DNA of 36,909 nt from Pseudomonadota bacterium. GTDB lineage: Bacteria; Pseudomonadota; Gammaproteobacteria; Acidiferrobacterales; Acidiferrobacteraceae. Both the position numbers and the translations under genes were made by a program. The stretch is from positions 1 through 36,909 of the forward strand of contig JAJYQN010000091.1 of the NCBI GenBank assembly GCA_021794595.1, written 5' to 3'. Below, piece by piece: positions 16,978-24,947 of the stretch; position 1 is the first letter of the stretch; each line of letters opens with the position of its first letter. The notes beneath the pieces were generated by a model that made no database searches, was not told where the DNA came from, and worked only from the letters and a program-made list of their open reading frames with translations.

Positions 16978-17538
16978 ATGCATTTCCGGGATTCCCTCAC
17001 CTTCAGTTTGGCGACCGCAGCCGATGCCGAGGCGCTGGCGGAGCTTGTAAACGCCGCCTACCGTGGGACCAATGGGGAAATGGGGTGGACCAGCGAGGCC
17101 CATCTTTTGGGCGGCCAGCGCATTGACCCCGACATGGTCGCAGACCTCTTAAAAGAACCGGACAGCAGCATTGTTCTTCTCCACGTCGCTCGGCGTCTTA
17201 AGGGCTGTGTGCATGTAAAAAAGTTGAGCCCCGCGCGCGCCTACCTGGGCCTTTTTGCGATCCGACCCGACTCCCAAGGCCTTGGCCTCGGTGGTCGACT
17301 CATGACTTACGCGGAGCGCTGGGCCCGCGACCGCTGGCGGATATCGGCCATCGAGATCACCGTGATTCCCTTGCGCCGGGAACTCGTGGCCTGGTATGGC
17401 CGTCTCGCTTACCAAGCCACCGGCGAGAGTCGCCCGTTTCCCTACGGAGATCATCGTTTTGGGGTGGCAAAGCGCGACGATCTGGTGTTGAGTGTTATGC
17501 GCAAGACCTTGACCGAAGGTGATGACGGCGGCGCTTAA
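16978..17538 (+). CDS. GNAT-family N-acetyltransferase
   Basis: GCN5-related acetyltransferase, 186 residues, acting with acetyl-CoA on an unknown substrate. The fold runs from the N-terminal SLATAADAEALAELVNAAYRG (beta1/alpha1) to the acetyl-CoA pyrophosphate-binding loop RPDSQGLGLGGRLM (Q-x-x-G-x-G, about residues 98-110). VAWYGRLAYQATGESRPFPY is typical of the C-terminal part, where the WY.RLGY-type motif of amino-acid-modifying GNATs sits. AGGAGGAGG lies about eight bases before ATG 16978. The gene is convergent with the class II aldolase-like gene, with only 45 bases between stops. Confidence 0.88.
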   Translation: MHFRDSLTFSLATAADAEALAELVNAAYRGTNGEMGWTSEAHLLGGQRIDPDMVADLLKEPDSSIVLLHVARRLKGCVHVKKLSPARAYLGLFAIRPDSQGLGLGGRLMTYAERWARDRWRISAIEITVIPLRRELVAWYGRLAYQATGESRPFPYGDHRFGVAKRDDLVLSVMRKTLTEGDDGGA

Positions 17539-17583
17539 GAGGGGCCTGCCGTACGCGCCGTCTTTCCGGCCCGGTCTCCAACC

Positions 17584-18267
17584 CTAGAGGCGCGCCCGCG
17601 CCTCGCTGAGGGTTTGGATCAGGGCACTGCCCGTCGCCTCCGCGGTTTCCCCGAAGGCAATGATACCGTTGGTGTGTCCGGCCATGGCCACGATGCTCGT
17701 CTTTCGGTCCGAAAGCGTGGCTAGAAGTCTTTGCATCTCCTGCGCCATGGCTGGCGTGCCGTAGGGTATGTGGGCGGCTGTGGTCGGCAGACCCAAACGC
17801 GCGGCTTGCGACCAGATGGGGCCTGAGTGGACATGGAAAATAAAGTGCACGTCAGCCGCGATCGCATATATTGCGGCATGGGTGAGGGATTCGGAGGAGG
17901 GGGCTGCCGGGCCCTCGGCGTATAGGCGGTTGGCATCGAGATCCCAGGCTGTGACGATGCTGTAATCTTTGGCGGTCAGGACCGGCTTGCCGCCTGTTTG
18001 CGTTGCGGTGATGAGAAAGTGTTCGCGGCCTTTCGGACCTTGTCGTAGGCGCTGACTGACGTTACCGAATCCGACCCGGCCGGCGGGTGTCGTCTCTTCT
18101 CCCAGAAGCCCGAGATCAAACAGGATGCGCCGCCAGCTATTGAGGGGATCTAGGCGTGCCTTCGGTAGAGGGGGCCGTTTTTCGAAGCACAAATCAAACT
18201 TCGTCACACCCTCTTGATCGGTGCCCGGCGTTTTATCCATGGCGGCTTTTTCGTCTAGAATTCCCAT
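17584..18267 (-). CDS. Class II aldolase/adducin family protein
   Basis: Zinc-dependent aldolase/epimerase fold (FucA/AraD type), 227 residues. Metal-site motifs are visible: SSESLTHAAIY carries the conserved Glu, FHVHSG the His-x-His pair, and AGHTNGIIAFGE the third His. The GNVSQR stretch fits the phosphate-binding GN.S motif. Substrate unknown; methylthioribulose-phosphate dehydratase and fuculose-phosphate aldolase are the relatives, and the sequence does not decide. The first ATG (18267) overlaps the end of the upstream outer-membrane gene by 13 bases; a second ATG at 18240 would give 218 residues. Neither has a strong SD, so translational coupling to the upstream gene is likely. Confidence 0.8.
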   Translation of the reverse strand: MGILDEKAAMDKTPGTDQEGVTKFDLCFEKRPPLPKARLDPLNSWRRILFDLGLLGEETTPAGRVGFGNVSQRLRQGPKGREHFLITATQTGGKPVLTAKDYSIVTAWDLDANRLYAEGPAAPSSESLTHAAIYAIAADVHFIFHVHSGPIWSQAARLGLPTTAAHIPYGTPAMAQEMQRLLATLSDRKTSIVAMAGHTNGIIAFGETAEATGSALIQTLSEARARL

Positions 18268-19061
18268 CCCGCGCCGAACCCCCAGTAATTACGGTAGCCT
18301 CCTAGGGCGCCGCTCAGTCTTTGCCCGAGTTCAGCGTCGACTTCGAGGTGCCGCGTCACAAGGTACTGCACCCCGCCATCTGAATCCCAACCGCTGCCCT
18401 GACCATAGCTGGTGTGCGTTTGTCCATAGATCTCACCGTACAATTGCCAGCGGGAGCTGATTAACCAGGTGGCTGTAAAATCGGGATTGATGCTGGTGTA
18501 ACGTTGTCCGTAGCGATTGTACTGCGCCGTCGCTCCCAGCATGAGTCCGAGCCCGATGTGGGGCGTGACGTTGTAAGCGACGATACCGTTTACCGCTTCG
18601 CCCCAGCCGAGGGAGTGTGTGGAGGTCTGCCCGGGGCTTGGTGTGGTCAGAAGCACCTCTCCCGCATAGACCCAGTGCCGGGTGTAAGCCCACTCGTGCT
18701 TGAGACCTATGGTTGTGGTGCCGTAGCTTGTATGGCTGGTATGACTATTGGGCATATACGCAATATTGGGGGGGAGGAGCACAAACTCGTTGCCGTGCGC
18801 GAGCCCGAAGCGTATCTCCGCCTGGGGCGCATTCTCGCTCGCTCCGGCGCTCGTGTTGCTGTGCGCGTAGCCGCCCTCGACAATGACGCGTCCGGGCTTG
18901 ACTGCGCAGACGCTGTCGGCAACGGTCGGGCGATCGAGTTCCGCGAGAAGGCCCGAAGGACCGGCGCACGGGTCCGATATCGTGGAGGGCTGTGTTTGGT
19001 AGCGGGCTTGCGCTACCCCGGCGATGAAACATAGGCAACCGACGATCAGGGTGCGTCGCAT
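18255..19061 (-). CDS. Outer-membrane beta-barrel protein (transporter/phenol MetA-like)
   Basis: The likely start is ATG 19061, giving 268 residues. AAGGAGAGG lies just before it and the product then begins with a clean signal peptide, MRRTLIVGCLCFIAGVAQA, cleaved before RYQTQP. A longer frame to 19145 exists but would put 28 charged residues before the signal. The mature part is rich in alternating aromatic and polar residues (GGYAHSNTSAG, YGEIYGQTHTSYGQGSGW) and ends GFGAGWEF with a terminal Phe, the usual outer-membrane insertion signal. It resembles the family annotated as 'transporter' or MetA-like, function unproven. It is co-directional with, and overlaps, the class II aldolase-like gene. 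Confidence 0.75.
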   Translation of the reverse strand: MRRTLIVGCLCFIAGVAQARYQTQPSTISDPCAGPSGLLAELDRPTVADSVCAVKPGRVIVEGGYAHSNTSAGASENAPQAEIRFGLAHGNEFVLLPPNIAYMPNSHTSHTSYGTTTIGLKHEWAYTRHWVYAGEVLLTTPSPGQTSTHSLGWGEAVNGIVAYNVTPHIGLGLMLGATAQYNRYGQRYTSINPDFTATWLISSRWQLYGEIYGQTHTSYGQGSGWDSDGGVQYLVTRHLEVDAELGQRLSGALGGYRNYWGFGAGWEF

Positions 19062-19269
19062 AGGCCTCTCCTTAGGTATTTGGATTCGTGCGACCTGGTC
19101 CGGAAGTTTGGAGATTATCATAGATGTGTCATCGGCGCTTTTCATGGCCGTTTGTGGTGGCTTGCCGAGATATAGGGCAGCGCCCCCTGGCTCTGCTACG
19201 CCCGAGCCTCTATATTTCGGGGACTAGGGCGCCCGCACCGAGGCCCCGCGTTGCTAGGTTCTCCGGACT

Positions 19270-19659
19270 ATGACCCTGATTCAAAAGACGAGCAGTAGGA
19301 GCTGTGACGAGGTCGTGGCGGCCTTGAAGGAGGCGGCCTCAGGCCTAGCTATGGCTGTGGTCGCGCATATTAATGGTCAAGCGAACGCCGCAAAGCGCGG
19401 CATTCAGGTTGATTGCGATCAGATTCTCGAGATCTTCCGGCCCGATTGGGCGGTTAAGGTGTGGGCTGCCGACAAGGCCGCCGGGATCGATATTCCGCTG
19501 CGCGTTCATGTGTACGCCCAGGGTGGCAAGACCACTGTCAGTTATCGGCCACCTTCTCAGGTGTTTGCGTCCTACGCGCACCCGGATCTAACACGCCTTG
19601 GCGTTGAACTGGACGGTATTTTTGCAGCGCTTTGTGACCGGGCCCTGATCGGGGATTAG
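19270..19659 (+). CDS. DUF302 domain protein
   Basis: A 129-residue protein of the DUF302 family, of unknown function, common in sulfur- and metal-handling bacteria. The family core is seen in the C-terminal half: IPLRVHVYAQGGKTTVSYRP followed by PSQVFASYAHPDL and LGVELDGIFAALCDRAL. There is no signal peptide, so it is probably cytoplasmic. Two Cys residues (positions 13 and 49) lie in the N-terminal part. The SD is weak. It is divergent from the outer-membrane gene, with about 208 bases between them. Confidence 0.78.
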   Translation: MTLIQKTSSRSCDEVVAALKEAASGLAMAVVAHINGQANAAKRGIQVDCDQILEIFRPDWAVKVWAADKAAGIDIPLRVHVYAQGGKTTVSYRPPSQVFASYAHPDLTRLGVELDGIFAALCDRALIGD

Positions 19660-19778
19660 GGCTGGGCTCGCGGCCTTGGGGCCCGTTTGCCGGATATTTC
19701 CGCGCGGGTGTCCTATGCGGATGGGAGTCGCGCTCGGATTCCCGCACAATAAGCCTCTCGTTTGGGGACCACTGCGCC

Positions 19779-21005
19779 ATGATTTTTCCTGTGTTTGTCG
19801 CCTTGTACGGCCTCGCGCATGTCTATATTTGGCATGCGATCGTCTCCGGAGTACCTCTTCCGGTTTGGGCTCAAGGACTGCTGGCCTTTGGCTTATTGGC
19901 CTTAGGGCTCACGCCGTTTCTTGCCCGGCGCCTAGAGCGTCGGGGCTACGCCCAGCTTGGGCGTCTTTTCGCCTGGGTGGGATATACCTGGGCGGGGCTT
20001 GTCCTGTTGTTCGTGCTGGCTCGGTTCGGTACCGATCTTCTCATGGTCGTGGCTGCGGCGGCGGGTTGGTCCATGCCCGAGGGGCTTGTGCGCTCTTTAT
20101 CGCTCATTGCGACCGGGGTATTGACCGCGACGCTCGCGGTCTACTCCTTTATCGAAAGGTCGCGGGTGCGCGTGGAATTCATCGCTGTCCCCACGGCGAA
20201 GGTGACTGGCACGCCGGCCCTTTTGAAGGTCGCGCAGATCTCCGATGTCCATATCGGTTCCATGAACGGACGCCGCCGCATCCGGACGGTGGTTCGGCGG
20301 CTAAAGGAGATAGGCCCGGATGTCGTGGTTTCGACCGGAGACCTGATTGATTCCCGGGTCGGACTCGCCGTCCCAGTCACTGGGCTTCTGGCCGGCGTGC
20401 AACCACCGCTCGGCAAATTCGCCGTGATCGGCAATCATGAGTGCTATGCCGGCCTCGATTCGTCCTTGGCTTTCATGGAGCGTGCGGGGTTTACCGTGCT
20501 CCGTAACCAAGCCGTGTTGGTGCGTGGCATCCGACTCGTCGGTATGGATGACCCGGCCGCCGGTGAGGCGGCGCAGCTTGCGTCCCGAGAGCAGCAATTG
20601 TTGCGCGAGCTGCCGGATAAGGTCTTTACTATCCTTTTGAAGCATAGACCGGACTTAGTGCCGGGCTCCCATACACGCTTCGATCTTCAGCTCTCGGGCC
20701 ATACCCACAAGGGCCAGATGTTTCCGTTTGGCTTTTTGACGCGGCTTTATTATCCGACCCACGCCGGCCTCTTTCGGTTGGCGCAGGCCTCCTACCTTTA
20801 TGTGAGCCGCGGAACCGGGGCCTGGGGGCCGCCGTTTCGTTTGCTGGCCCCGCCCGAGATCACGGTTTTTACTATTGGTCAGGGGTGTCCCGACCCGGGT
20901 GGTCAGGTGGTTCCTCAGGGCCGAGAGGCAGGCGCGGCCAGGACTTCGCCCCCGCCCGCCTCGGTCACAGCTTATGCTGTTCTTAGGAGGCCTTCCCGGC
21001 GCTAG
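19779..21005 (+). CDS. Membrane-anchored metallophosphoesterase (YaeI/YkuE-like)
   Basis: A 408-residue protein with four hydrophobic N-terminal segments (about residues 2-22, 27-47, 60-85, 95-120) and a calcineurin-like phosphoesterase domain from about 145 to 365. Metal-binding motifs are complete: QISDVHIGS (DxH), STGDLIDS (GDxxD), VIGNHECYAG (GNHE), LLKHRPD and LSGHTHKGQ (GHTH). Relatives such as YaeI/YkuE cleave UDP- or lipid-linked phosphates at the membrane, but the substrate here is not known. The last 35 residues are Pro/Ala/Arg-rich and look non-homologous. The end overlaps the convergent histidine kinase gene by 23 bases. Confidence 0.87.
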   Translation: MIFPVFVALYGLAHVYIWHAIVSGVPLPVWAQGLLAFGLLALGLTPFLARRLERRGYAQLGRLFAWVGYTWAGLVLLFVLARFGTDLLMVVAAAAGWSMPEGLVRSLSLIATGVLTATLAVYSFIERSRVRVEFIAVPTAKVTGTPALLKVAQISDVHIGSMNGRRRIRTVVRRLKEIGPDVVVSTGDLIDSRVGLAVPVTGLLAGVQPPLGKFAVIGNHECYAGLDSSLAFMERAGFTVLRNQAVLVRGIRLVGMDDPAAGEAAQLASREQQLLRELPDKVFTILLKHRPDLVPGSHTRFDLQLSGHTHKGQMFPFGFLTRLYYPTHAGLFRLAQASYLYVSRGTGAWGPPFRLLAPPEITVFTIGQGCPDPGGQVVPQGREAGAARTSPPPASVTAYAVLRRPSRR

Positions 21006-22161
21006 TGGGGGTGTGAGTCTCCTCGGCCGTACGTCCCAGTAAATTCTGCGTAATCGGGAGGCGTATCCAGAACGTGGCCCCATTCGGGGTGTTGTTGCGA
21101 TATCCGATATCGCCGTCGTGCAGGACGATAAGTTCCTTACAGATGGCAAGGCCTAGGCCGGTGCTCTGTTCGTTGCCGGTTGGTTTGTTGCTTAGGGGTT
21201 GGTAGGGCTGGAACAGTCGGGCGGCATCGGGCGCCGAGAGCCCGGGCCCCTCGTCGCTTATCTCGCATACGATATGGTTGCCCTGTACTCGCGTCGTCAC
21301 CACGGCCCGGGTTCCGGGAGGACTGAATTTGATCGCGTTCCCGATCAGGTTATCTAGGATCTGAAGAAGGCGCAGTTCGTCTGCGAGTGTGTGGGGTATT
21401 CCCGGGGAAAACTTAAGCTCCAGGGCAATGTTTTTGCTGTGCGCGTACCCCGAATTGTGAGCCACCGCCTGGCGGACGATGGCCCCGAAATCAGTCGGCA
21501 ACTTTTGCAACTGGATGCGCCCGGCCCGGATGGCCCCCATGTCGAGGAGCTCGCCGATAATTTGCTGCATGTATTTGCCGGTGTCGATCAAAAGATCCAG
21601 GGCCGACTGGTCGTCGGCCGATAGGGGCTGGCCGGTGCCCGCCGCTGCGCGGACTTGGCCCGCCACGTCGAGCATGAGCATGATGGGTTTTTTGAGGTCG
21701 TGGCTTGCCGTGCGAAGGAAGTGATCGTTTACATCCTTTAGGTCTTTCAAGGTGATCTGGGTGCGTACACGCGCGCGCACCGTGCTCGCGTCGAAGGGCT
21801 TGACCACGTAATCGTTGGCGCCGTCGCGCAGTGCGGTGACGATGTTCGCGCTATCGGATGAGCCTGAAATGATGATAACCGGAAGGTGCAGGGGCGAATG
21901 CTGGGCGCGAATCTGACTGAGCAGCCCAAGACCGTCCACGTTCCCGGGGAGGTGCAGGTCAAGGAGGATGAGATCAAAGCTCCCATGGGCGAGTTTTTCG
22001 GTGGCTTCGACTGCGTCGAAGGCGACCTCCACGGCGTAGCCATCGCGCTTGAGTCCAATGGCCAAGCCCGCCCGTAGCCCGTCATCGTCGTCTACGACCA
22101 GCACCGTTCGCCGCCGTAGGTCGCGCTTTTCCGATACCGGACCAGCTACAGCAAAACTCAT
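20983..22161 (-). CDS. Receiver-histidine kinase hybrid (REC-HisKA-HATPase)
   Basis: A 392-residue cytoplasmic protein. An N-terminal receiver domain (about 15-140) has acidic pocket VVDDDDG, phosphoacceptor Asp in LILLDLHLPG and Lys in VVKPFD. It is followed by HisKA with the phosphoacceptor His in RTASHDLKKPIM, then HATPase_c with the N box LIGNAIKFSP, G1 box SDEGPGLS and G2 box STGLGLAICKEL. No transmembrane helix, so it is driven through its receiver by another kinase or by protein contacts; its own output partner is not adjacent. ATG 22161 lacks its own SD and overlaps the stop of a six-codon upstream peptide. Confidence 0.9.
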   Translation of the reverse strand: MSFAVAGPVSEKRDLRRRTVLVVDDDDGLRAGLAIGLKRDGYAVEVAFDAVEATEKLAHGSFDLILLDLHLPGNVDGLGLLSQIRAQHSPLHLPVIIISGSSDSANIVTALRDGANDYVVKPFDASTVRARVRTQITLKDLKDVNDHFLRTASHDLKKPIMLMLDVAGQVRAAAGTGQPLSADDQSALDLLIDTGKYMQQIIGELLDMGAIRAGRIQLQKLPTDFGAIVRQAVAHNSGYAHSKNIALELKFSPGIPHTLADELRLLQILDNLIGNAIKFSPPGTRAVVTTRVQGNHIVCEISDEGPGLSAPDAARLFQPYQPLSNKPTGNEQSTGLGLAICKELIVLHDGDIGYRNNTPNGATFWIRLPITQNLLGRTAEETHTPTSAGKAS

Positions 22162-22178
22162 AACTTATGATTTTTCAT
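22158..22178 (-). CDS. Six-codon leader peptide overlapping the histidine kinase start
   Basis: Minus-strand ATG at 22178 with AGGGGG seven bases upstream encodes MKNHKL, then TGA. That TGA overlaps the kinase ATG (TTATGAG). The kinase start has no SD of its own, so ribosomes ending on this peptide probably restart there. A weak TTGCCT-16-TATTCT promoter lies just upstream on the same strand. This is visible sequence; the coupling is inference. Confidence 0.45.
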   Translation of the reverse strand: MKNHKL

Positions 22179-22416
22179 GAGGATCCCCCTTGAATAAGAA
22201 TAGTCGATGAGTCCGGCTAGGCAAGCGGCAGGAGATATCTCGGAGAGAGGGCGAGGTTTCCCGCTCACAACGCCAGCTCGCCCTTCTAGGATGGCGTGAT
22301 CTAGAGGGTTATCGATGCCGGTGGTTGAGGGTGTCTCGTCGCGGCCGACGCGCAGGATCCAGGGCCCGGCCCCGCGCGGGATCCGACCCAAGCGCGACCC
22401 CGCGCCTCGCGGTATT

Positions 22417-22429
22417 TTTCAACCCATTG
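22417..22429 (+). promoter_or_regulatory. IHF-like site upstream of the sigma-54 promoter
   Basis: TTTCAACCCATTG fits the IHF consensus WATCAANNNNTTR with one mismatch, in an AT-rich stretch that runs on into an inverted repeat (22430-22442, TTTATT-A-AATAAA). It lies about 24 bases upstream of the -24 element, the usual place for IHF-assisted DNA bending at sigma-54 promoters. No experimental support. Confidence 0.4.
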
Positions 22430-22451
22430 TTTATTAAATAAACTTTCTATC

Positions 22452-22467
22452 GGGCACGGATATTGCT
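22452..22467 (+). promoter_or_regulatory. Sigma-54 (-24/-12) promoter upstream of the kdp locus
   Basis: GGGCACG-GATA-TTGCT against the consensus TGGCACG-N4-TTGCW: only the first base differs, and the obligatory GG (22453-22454) and GC (22465-22466) are exactly ten bases apart. It points to the right, toward kdp; transcription should start near 22478. That leaves a leader of about 540 bases before the first gene. The sigma-54-activator gene at 30659, in the same cluster, supports the call. Confidence 0.65.
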
Positions 22468-22922
22468 TCAGGGGTTGCCATGAGTATCCCCAGGTCCATT
22501 TGAGGGCGAGAGAAGACGCGGCATGGGTGTGCCTAGAGGCGATGGTCGGATGTTTGCGATGTCAGCGCGATTGAGTCAGTTGCGTAAAGGCGTGGGAAGG
22601 GCGGAGGCGGTGCCTTGTGCCGCCCGGGGCGCGCTTAGGCTTGCGTCCGGCACTAGGGCCATGGGGTTTGGAAGGCCGGCTTGGTGCAATGAAGGGGCCC
22701 ATCGTAGCGGCGATACTTTAGGACTCAACCCCGGATTCCGTGCTGGCGTTTTTTCAGGCCTTGGTGGGGGCTTATGGTTGCGCGATCCATCCCTGGGGCC
22801 CCGGTCTTTGAAGGAATGGCGGAGCAGATAAGACCTAGGACCGGCCCGGCATTCGTGGTAAGTTTTCCCGTCTGTCGGGTCGTAGGCACCGCTTTTCGGT
22901 ATGATTCGGTCTTTGGTCTTCT

Positions 22923-22949
22923 CCAAAACGGCCGATGCGGCCCTTTTGG
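22923..22949 (+). terminator. Strong terminator-like hairpin in the kdp leader
   Basis: CCAAAA (22923-22928) pairs with TTTTGG (22944-22949) and GGCCG (22930-22934) with CGGCC (22938-22942) around an ATG loop, with a single C/C mismatch between the two blocks. A short T-rich patch follows (TCCTTTGTTT). It is 69 bases before the first kdp-cluster ORF, so it could attenuate kdp transcription or end an RNA started at the sigma-54 promoter. Confidence 0.5.
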
Positions 22950-23017
22950 GTCCTTTGTTTCGGTGCTCGCCACATCGCGCTATGAACGAAACGGATACAA
23001 AAAGGGTGGGTGAATCT

Positions 23018-23128
23018 ATGGCTTGGATTATGGCGTTGGTGTTTGTTGCGGTCTACGGACTGCTCGCGGCCTTGGTGAAGTTTTCGGAGCGCGTCATGAG
23101 TACCCGCGAAGGGGGTTCGCATGATTGA
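23018..23128 (+). CDS. 36-residue membrane peptide preceding kdpF
   Basis: A small ORF starting at ATG 23018 with AAGGGTGGGTGA upstream. The product has one hydrophobic helix (MAWIMALVFVAVYGLLAALV) followed by a charged tail KFSERVMSTREGGSHD. Its stop overlaps the kdpF start by eight bases, which suggests translational coupling and a role with the Kdp complex. The frame is open farther upstream to 22901, but the upstream part is not membrane-like and ATG 23018 has the better ribosome site; MNET at 22982 is an alternative. I recognise no named family; it has the look of a small membrane subunit like KdpF. Confidence 0.6.
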   Translation: MAWIMALVFVAVYGLLAALVKFSERVMSTREGGSHD

Positions 23129-23201
23129 TGTCCTGCTGGGGCTAGTGATCGCGGTTGTTGCTTATCTCGTTTACGCCATTCTTTACCCGGAGCGGTTTTA
23201 G
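23121..23201 (+). CDS. kdpF: KdpF, small subunit of the Kdp potassium pump
   Basis: A 26-residue peptide, MIDVLLGLVIAVVAYLVYAI followed by LYPERF, one transmembrane helix and the LxYPE..F C-terminus of KdpF. KdpF stabilises the KdpABC complex. It starts inside the end of the preceding small ORF and stops three bases before kdpA. Confidence 0.85.
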   Translation: MIDVLLGLVIAVVAYLVYAILYPERF

Positions 23202-23204
23202 CCT

Positions 23205-24947
23205 ATGACAGCCAGTGCTTTTTGGCAGATTGCCATCGTATTGCTCGTGGCCGGCGGCCTGAGCGTCCCAGTTGGCCATTATTTGGCCCGCGTCTTCATG
23301 AACGAACACACCTTCTTAGACCCGGTTTTGGATCCGCTCGACCGTCTCGCGTACCGGATCATAGGTCGGGAGACGGTGAGTGCGCCCATGAACTGGAAGG
23401 GCTATGCGGTCAACATGCTCCTGACCAATGTGTTGATGGGGCTTTTGATTTACTTCATCCTGTTATGGCAAGGGGCCCTTCCTCTCAATCCGCTCCATTT
23501 CCCCGATCTCAATCCGTTTCTTGCCTTTAATACCGCCGCCAGTTTCATCACCAATACGAATTGGCAGAATTACGGGGGCGAATCGACTCTTTCACTCTTT
23601 AGCCAAATGGCCGCCATCACCTTCCCCATGTTTACCTCGGCCGCGACCGGGTTTGTCGTGGCGATCGGGTTTTTTCGCGCTCTGGCGTCTCGTAACGGCG
23701 GCCAAGACCTGGGCAATTTCTACCGCGACTTCGTGCGCGTCTTGACACGGGTATTTCTGCTTCCCTGTTTATTAATCACCCCCATTTTGGTGTGGCAAGG
23801 TTCTCCCGAAACCCTGGGCGCCATGGCCGTAGCCCATCTCGTGCAGGGCGGCACTCAGCACATCCCCATGGGGCCGGTGGCCGATCTCGAGGTCATAAAG
23901 CACCTGGGCACAAACGGCGGCGGATTCTTCAACGCGAATTCCGCCCATCCCTTCGAGAACCCGACGCCGCTTAGCAATCTCATAGAGACGCTTTTGATGA
24001 TGGTGACTCCGATGGCCTTGGTGATCGCTTTTGGGCGCATCGTCGGGAATAAGAAGCTCGCCCGAGTCATGTATTCCGTTATGGCATTGATGCTCGTGGC
24101 CGGAATTGTGATTGCGGTATCGGCCGAACAGGGGGGAACGCCCTTGCTCGCGCACGCGGGGCTTATGCAGCACGCCGGTCATGGGCAGGCGGGCGGCAAT
24201 ATGGTCGGCAAGGAGGTGCGTTTTGGTGTCACCCAAAGCGCCATTTTCGATACCGTCAGTACCGCCTTCACGACCGGAACCGTGAATTCCATGCTCGATA
24301 GCTACACTCCGATCGGGGGTATGGTTTCGCTCGTTCAGATGATGTTGAATTGCGTCTTTGGGGGCAAAGGGGTCGGCGCCCTCAACTTTTTGATGTACGG
24401 GATATTCGCCGTTTTTATTGCCGGCCTCATGGTCGGACGCACGCCCGAGTTTCTCGGCAAGAAGATTGAGAAGCGCGAGATCGTGTTGGCATCGCTTGCC
24501 TTGCTGATCCATCCCCTTATCATCCTCGTGCCCACGGCCTGGTCGCTCATCGCCCCCTATGGCGTGTCGTCCTTGGGGAACAGCGGCTCTCATGGCTTAT
24601 CCGAGGTCCTTTACGCCTTTACCTCGGCCGCGGCCAACAACGGCTCGGCGTTCGCCGGCCTGAACGGAAACACGCCCTGGTACAACGTAAGCCTAGGTCT
24701 TGTGATTGTGTTCGGTCGCTACGCGTCCATCATCTTTATGTTGGCTCTCGGAGGTTCACTGGCGGCAAAGCCCACCGTTCAAGAGACGGTGGGTACCCTC
24801 CGCACCGACAGCGCGCTCTTCGGTGGGTTTTGGCTGGCGACCATCATTGTCGTAGGCGCGCTCACCTTCTTCCCCGGGCTGGTCCTTGGCCCGATCGCCG
24901 AATTTTTTGCGCTCCATGCGCACCACATGCCTTGGGGGACGCGATGA
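23205..24947 (+). CDS. kdpA: KdpA, potassium channel subunit of the Kdp ATPase
   Basis: The K+-binding, channel-like subunit of KdpFABC, 580 residues with about ten membrane helices, in the superfamily of K+ transporters with four selectivity loops. Recognisable segments are [50 protein letters not shown] and [13 protein letters not shown], each at a pore loop. Together with KdpB it imports K+ at very low external concentration, driven by ATP. It overlaps kdpB by ATGA. Confidence 0.97.
   Translation: MTASAFWQIAIVLLVAGGLSVPVGHYLARVFMNEHTFLDPVLDPLDRLAYRIIGRETVSAPMNWKGYAVNMLLTNVLMGLLIYFILLWQGALPLNPLHFPDLNPFLAFNTAASFITNTNWQNYGGESTLSLFSQMAAITFPMFTSAATGFVVAIGFFRALASRNGGQDLGNFYRDFVRVLTRVFLLPCLLITPILVWQGSPETLGAMAVAHLVQGGTQHIPMGPVADLEVIKHLGTNGGGFFNANSAHPFENPTPLSNLIETLLMMVTPMALVIAFGRIVGNKKLARVMYSVMALMLVAGIVIAVSAEQGGTPLLAHAGLMQHAGHGQAGGNMVGKEVRFGVTQSAIFDTVSTAFTTGTVNSMLDSYTPIGGMVSLVQMMLNCVFGGKGVGALNFLMYGIFAVFIAGLMVGRTPEFLGKKIEKREIVLASLALLIHPLIILVPTAWSLIAPYGVSSLGNSGSHGLSEVLYAFTSAAANNGSAFAGLNGNTPWYNVSLGLVIVFGRYASIIFMLALGGSLAAKPTVQETVGTLRTDSALFGGFWLATIIVVGALTFFPGLVLGPIAEFFALHAHHMPWGTR

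Larger units (their letters stand above)
22179..23017 (+). other. 839-base region between the hybrid kinase and the kdp operon
   Basis: It holds the IHF-like and sigma-54 sites (22417-22467) and the hairpin at 22923-22949, listed separately. A 102-codon plus-strand frame (22523-22831) is open but Gly/Arg-rich, with no SD or recognisable domain. The rest, between 22478 and 22923, could be leader RNA or a separate small transcript; I see no further signal in it. TATGAT at 22900-22905 has no matching -35. Confidence 0.5.

Noticed and set aside
22320-22400. Short inverted repeats (CGTCG/CGACG, GGATCC pair) as an enhancer for the kdp activator
   Set aside because: Ordinary in GC-rich DNA, and the activator has no DNA-binding domain to use them.
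22523-22831. 102-codon ORF in the kdp leader
   Set aside because: Gly/Arg-rich, no SD, no recognisable motif; typical of chance frames in GC-rich DNA.
22900-22905. TATGAT as a sigma-70 -10 for kdp
   Set aside because: No -35 match at 16-18 bases and no extended -10; less convincing than the sigma-54 site.
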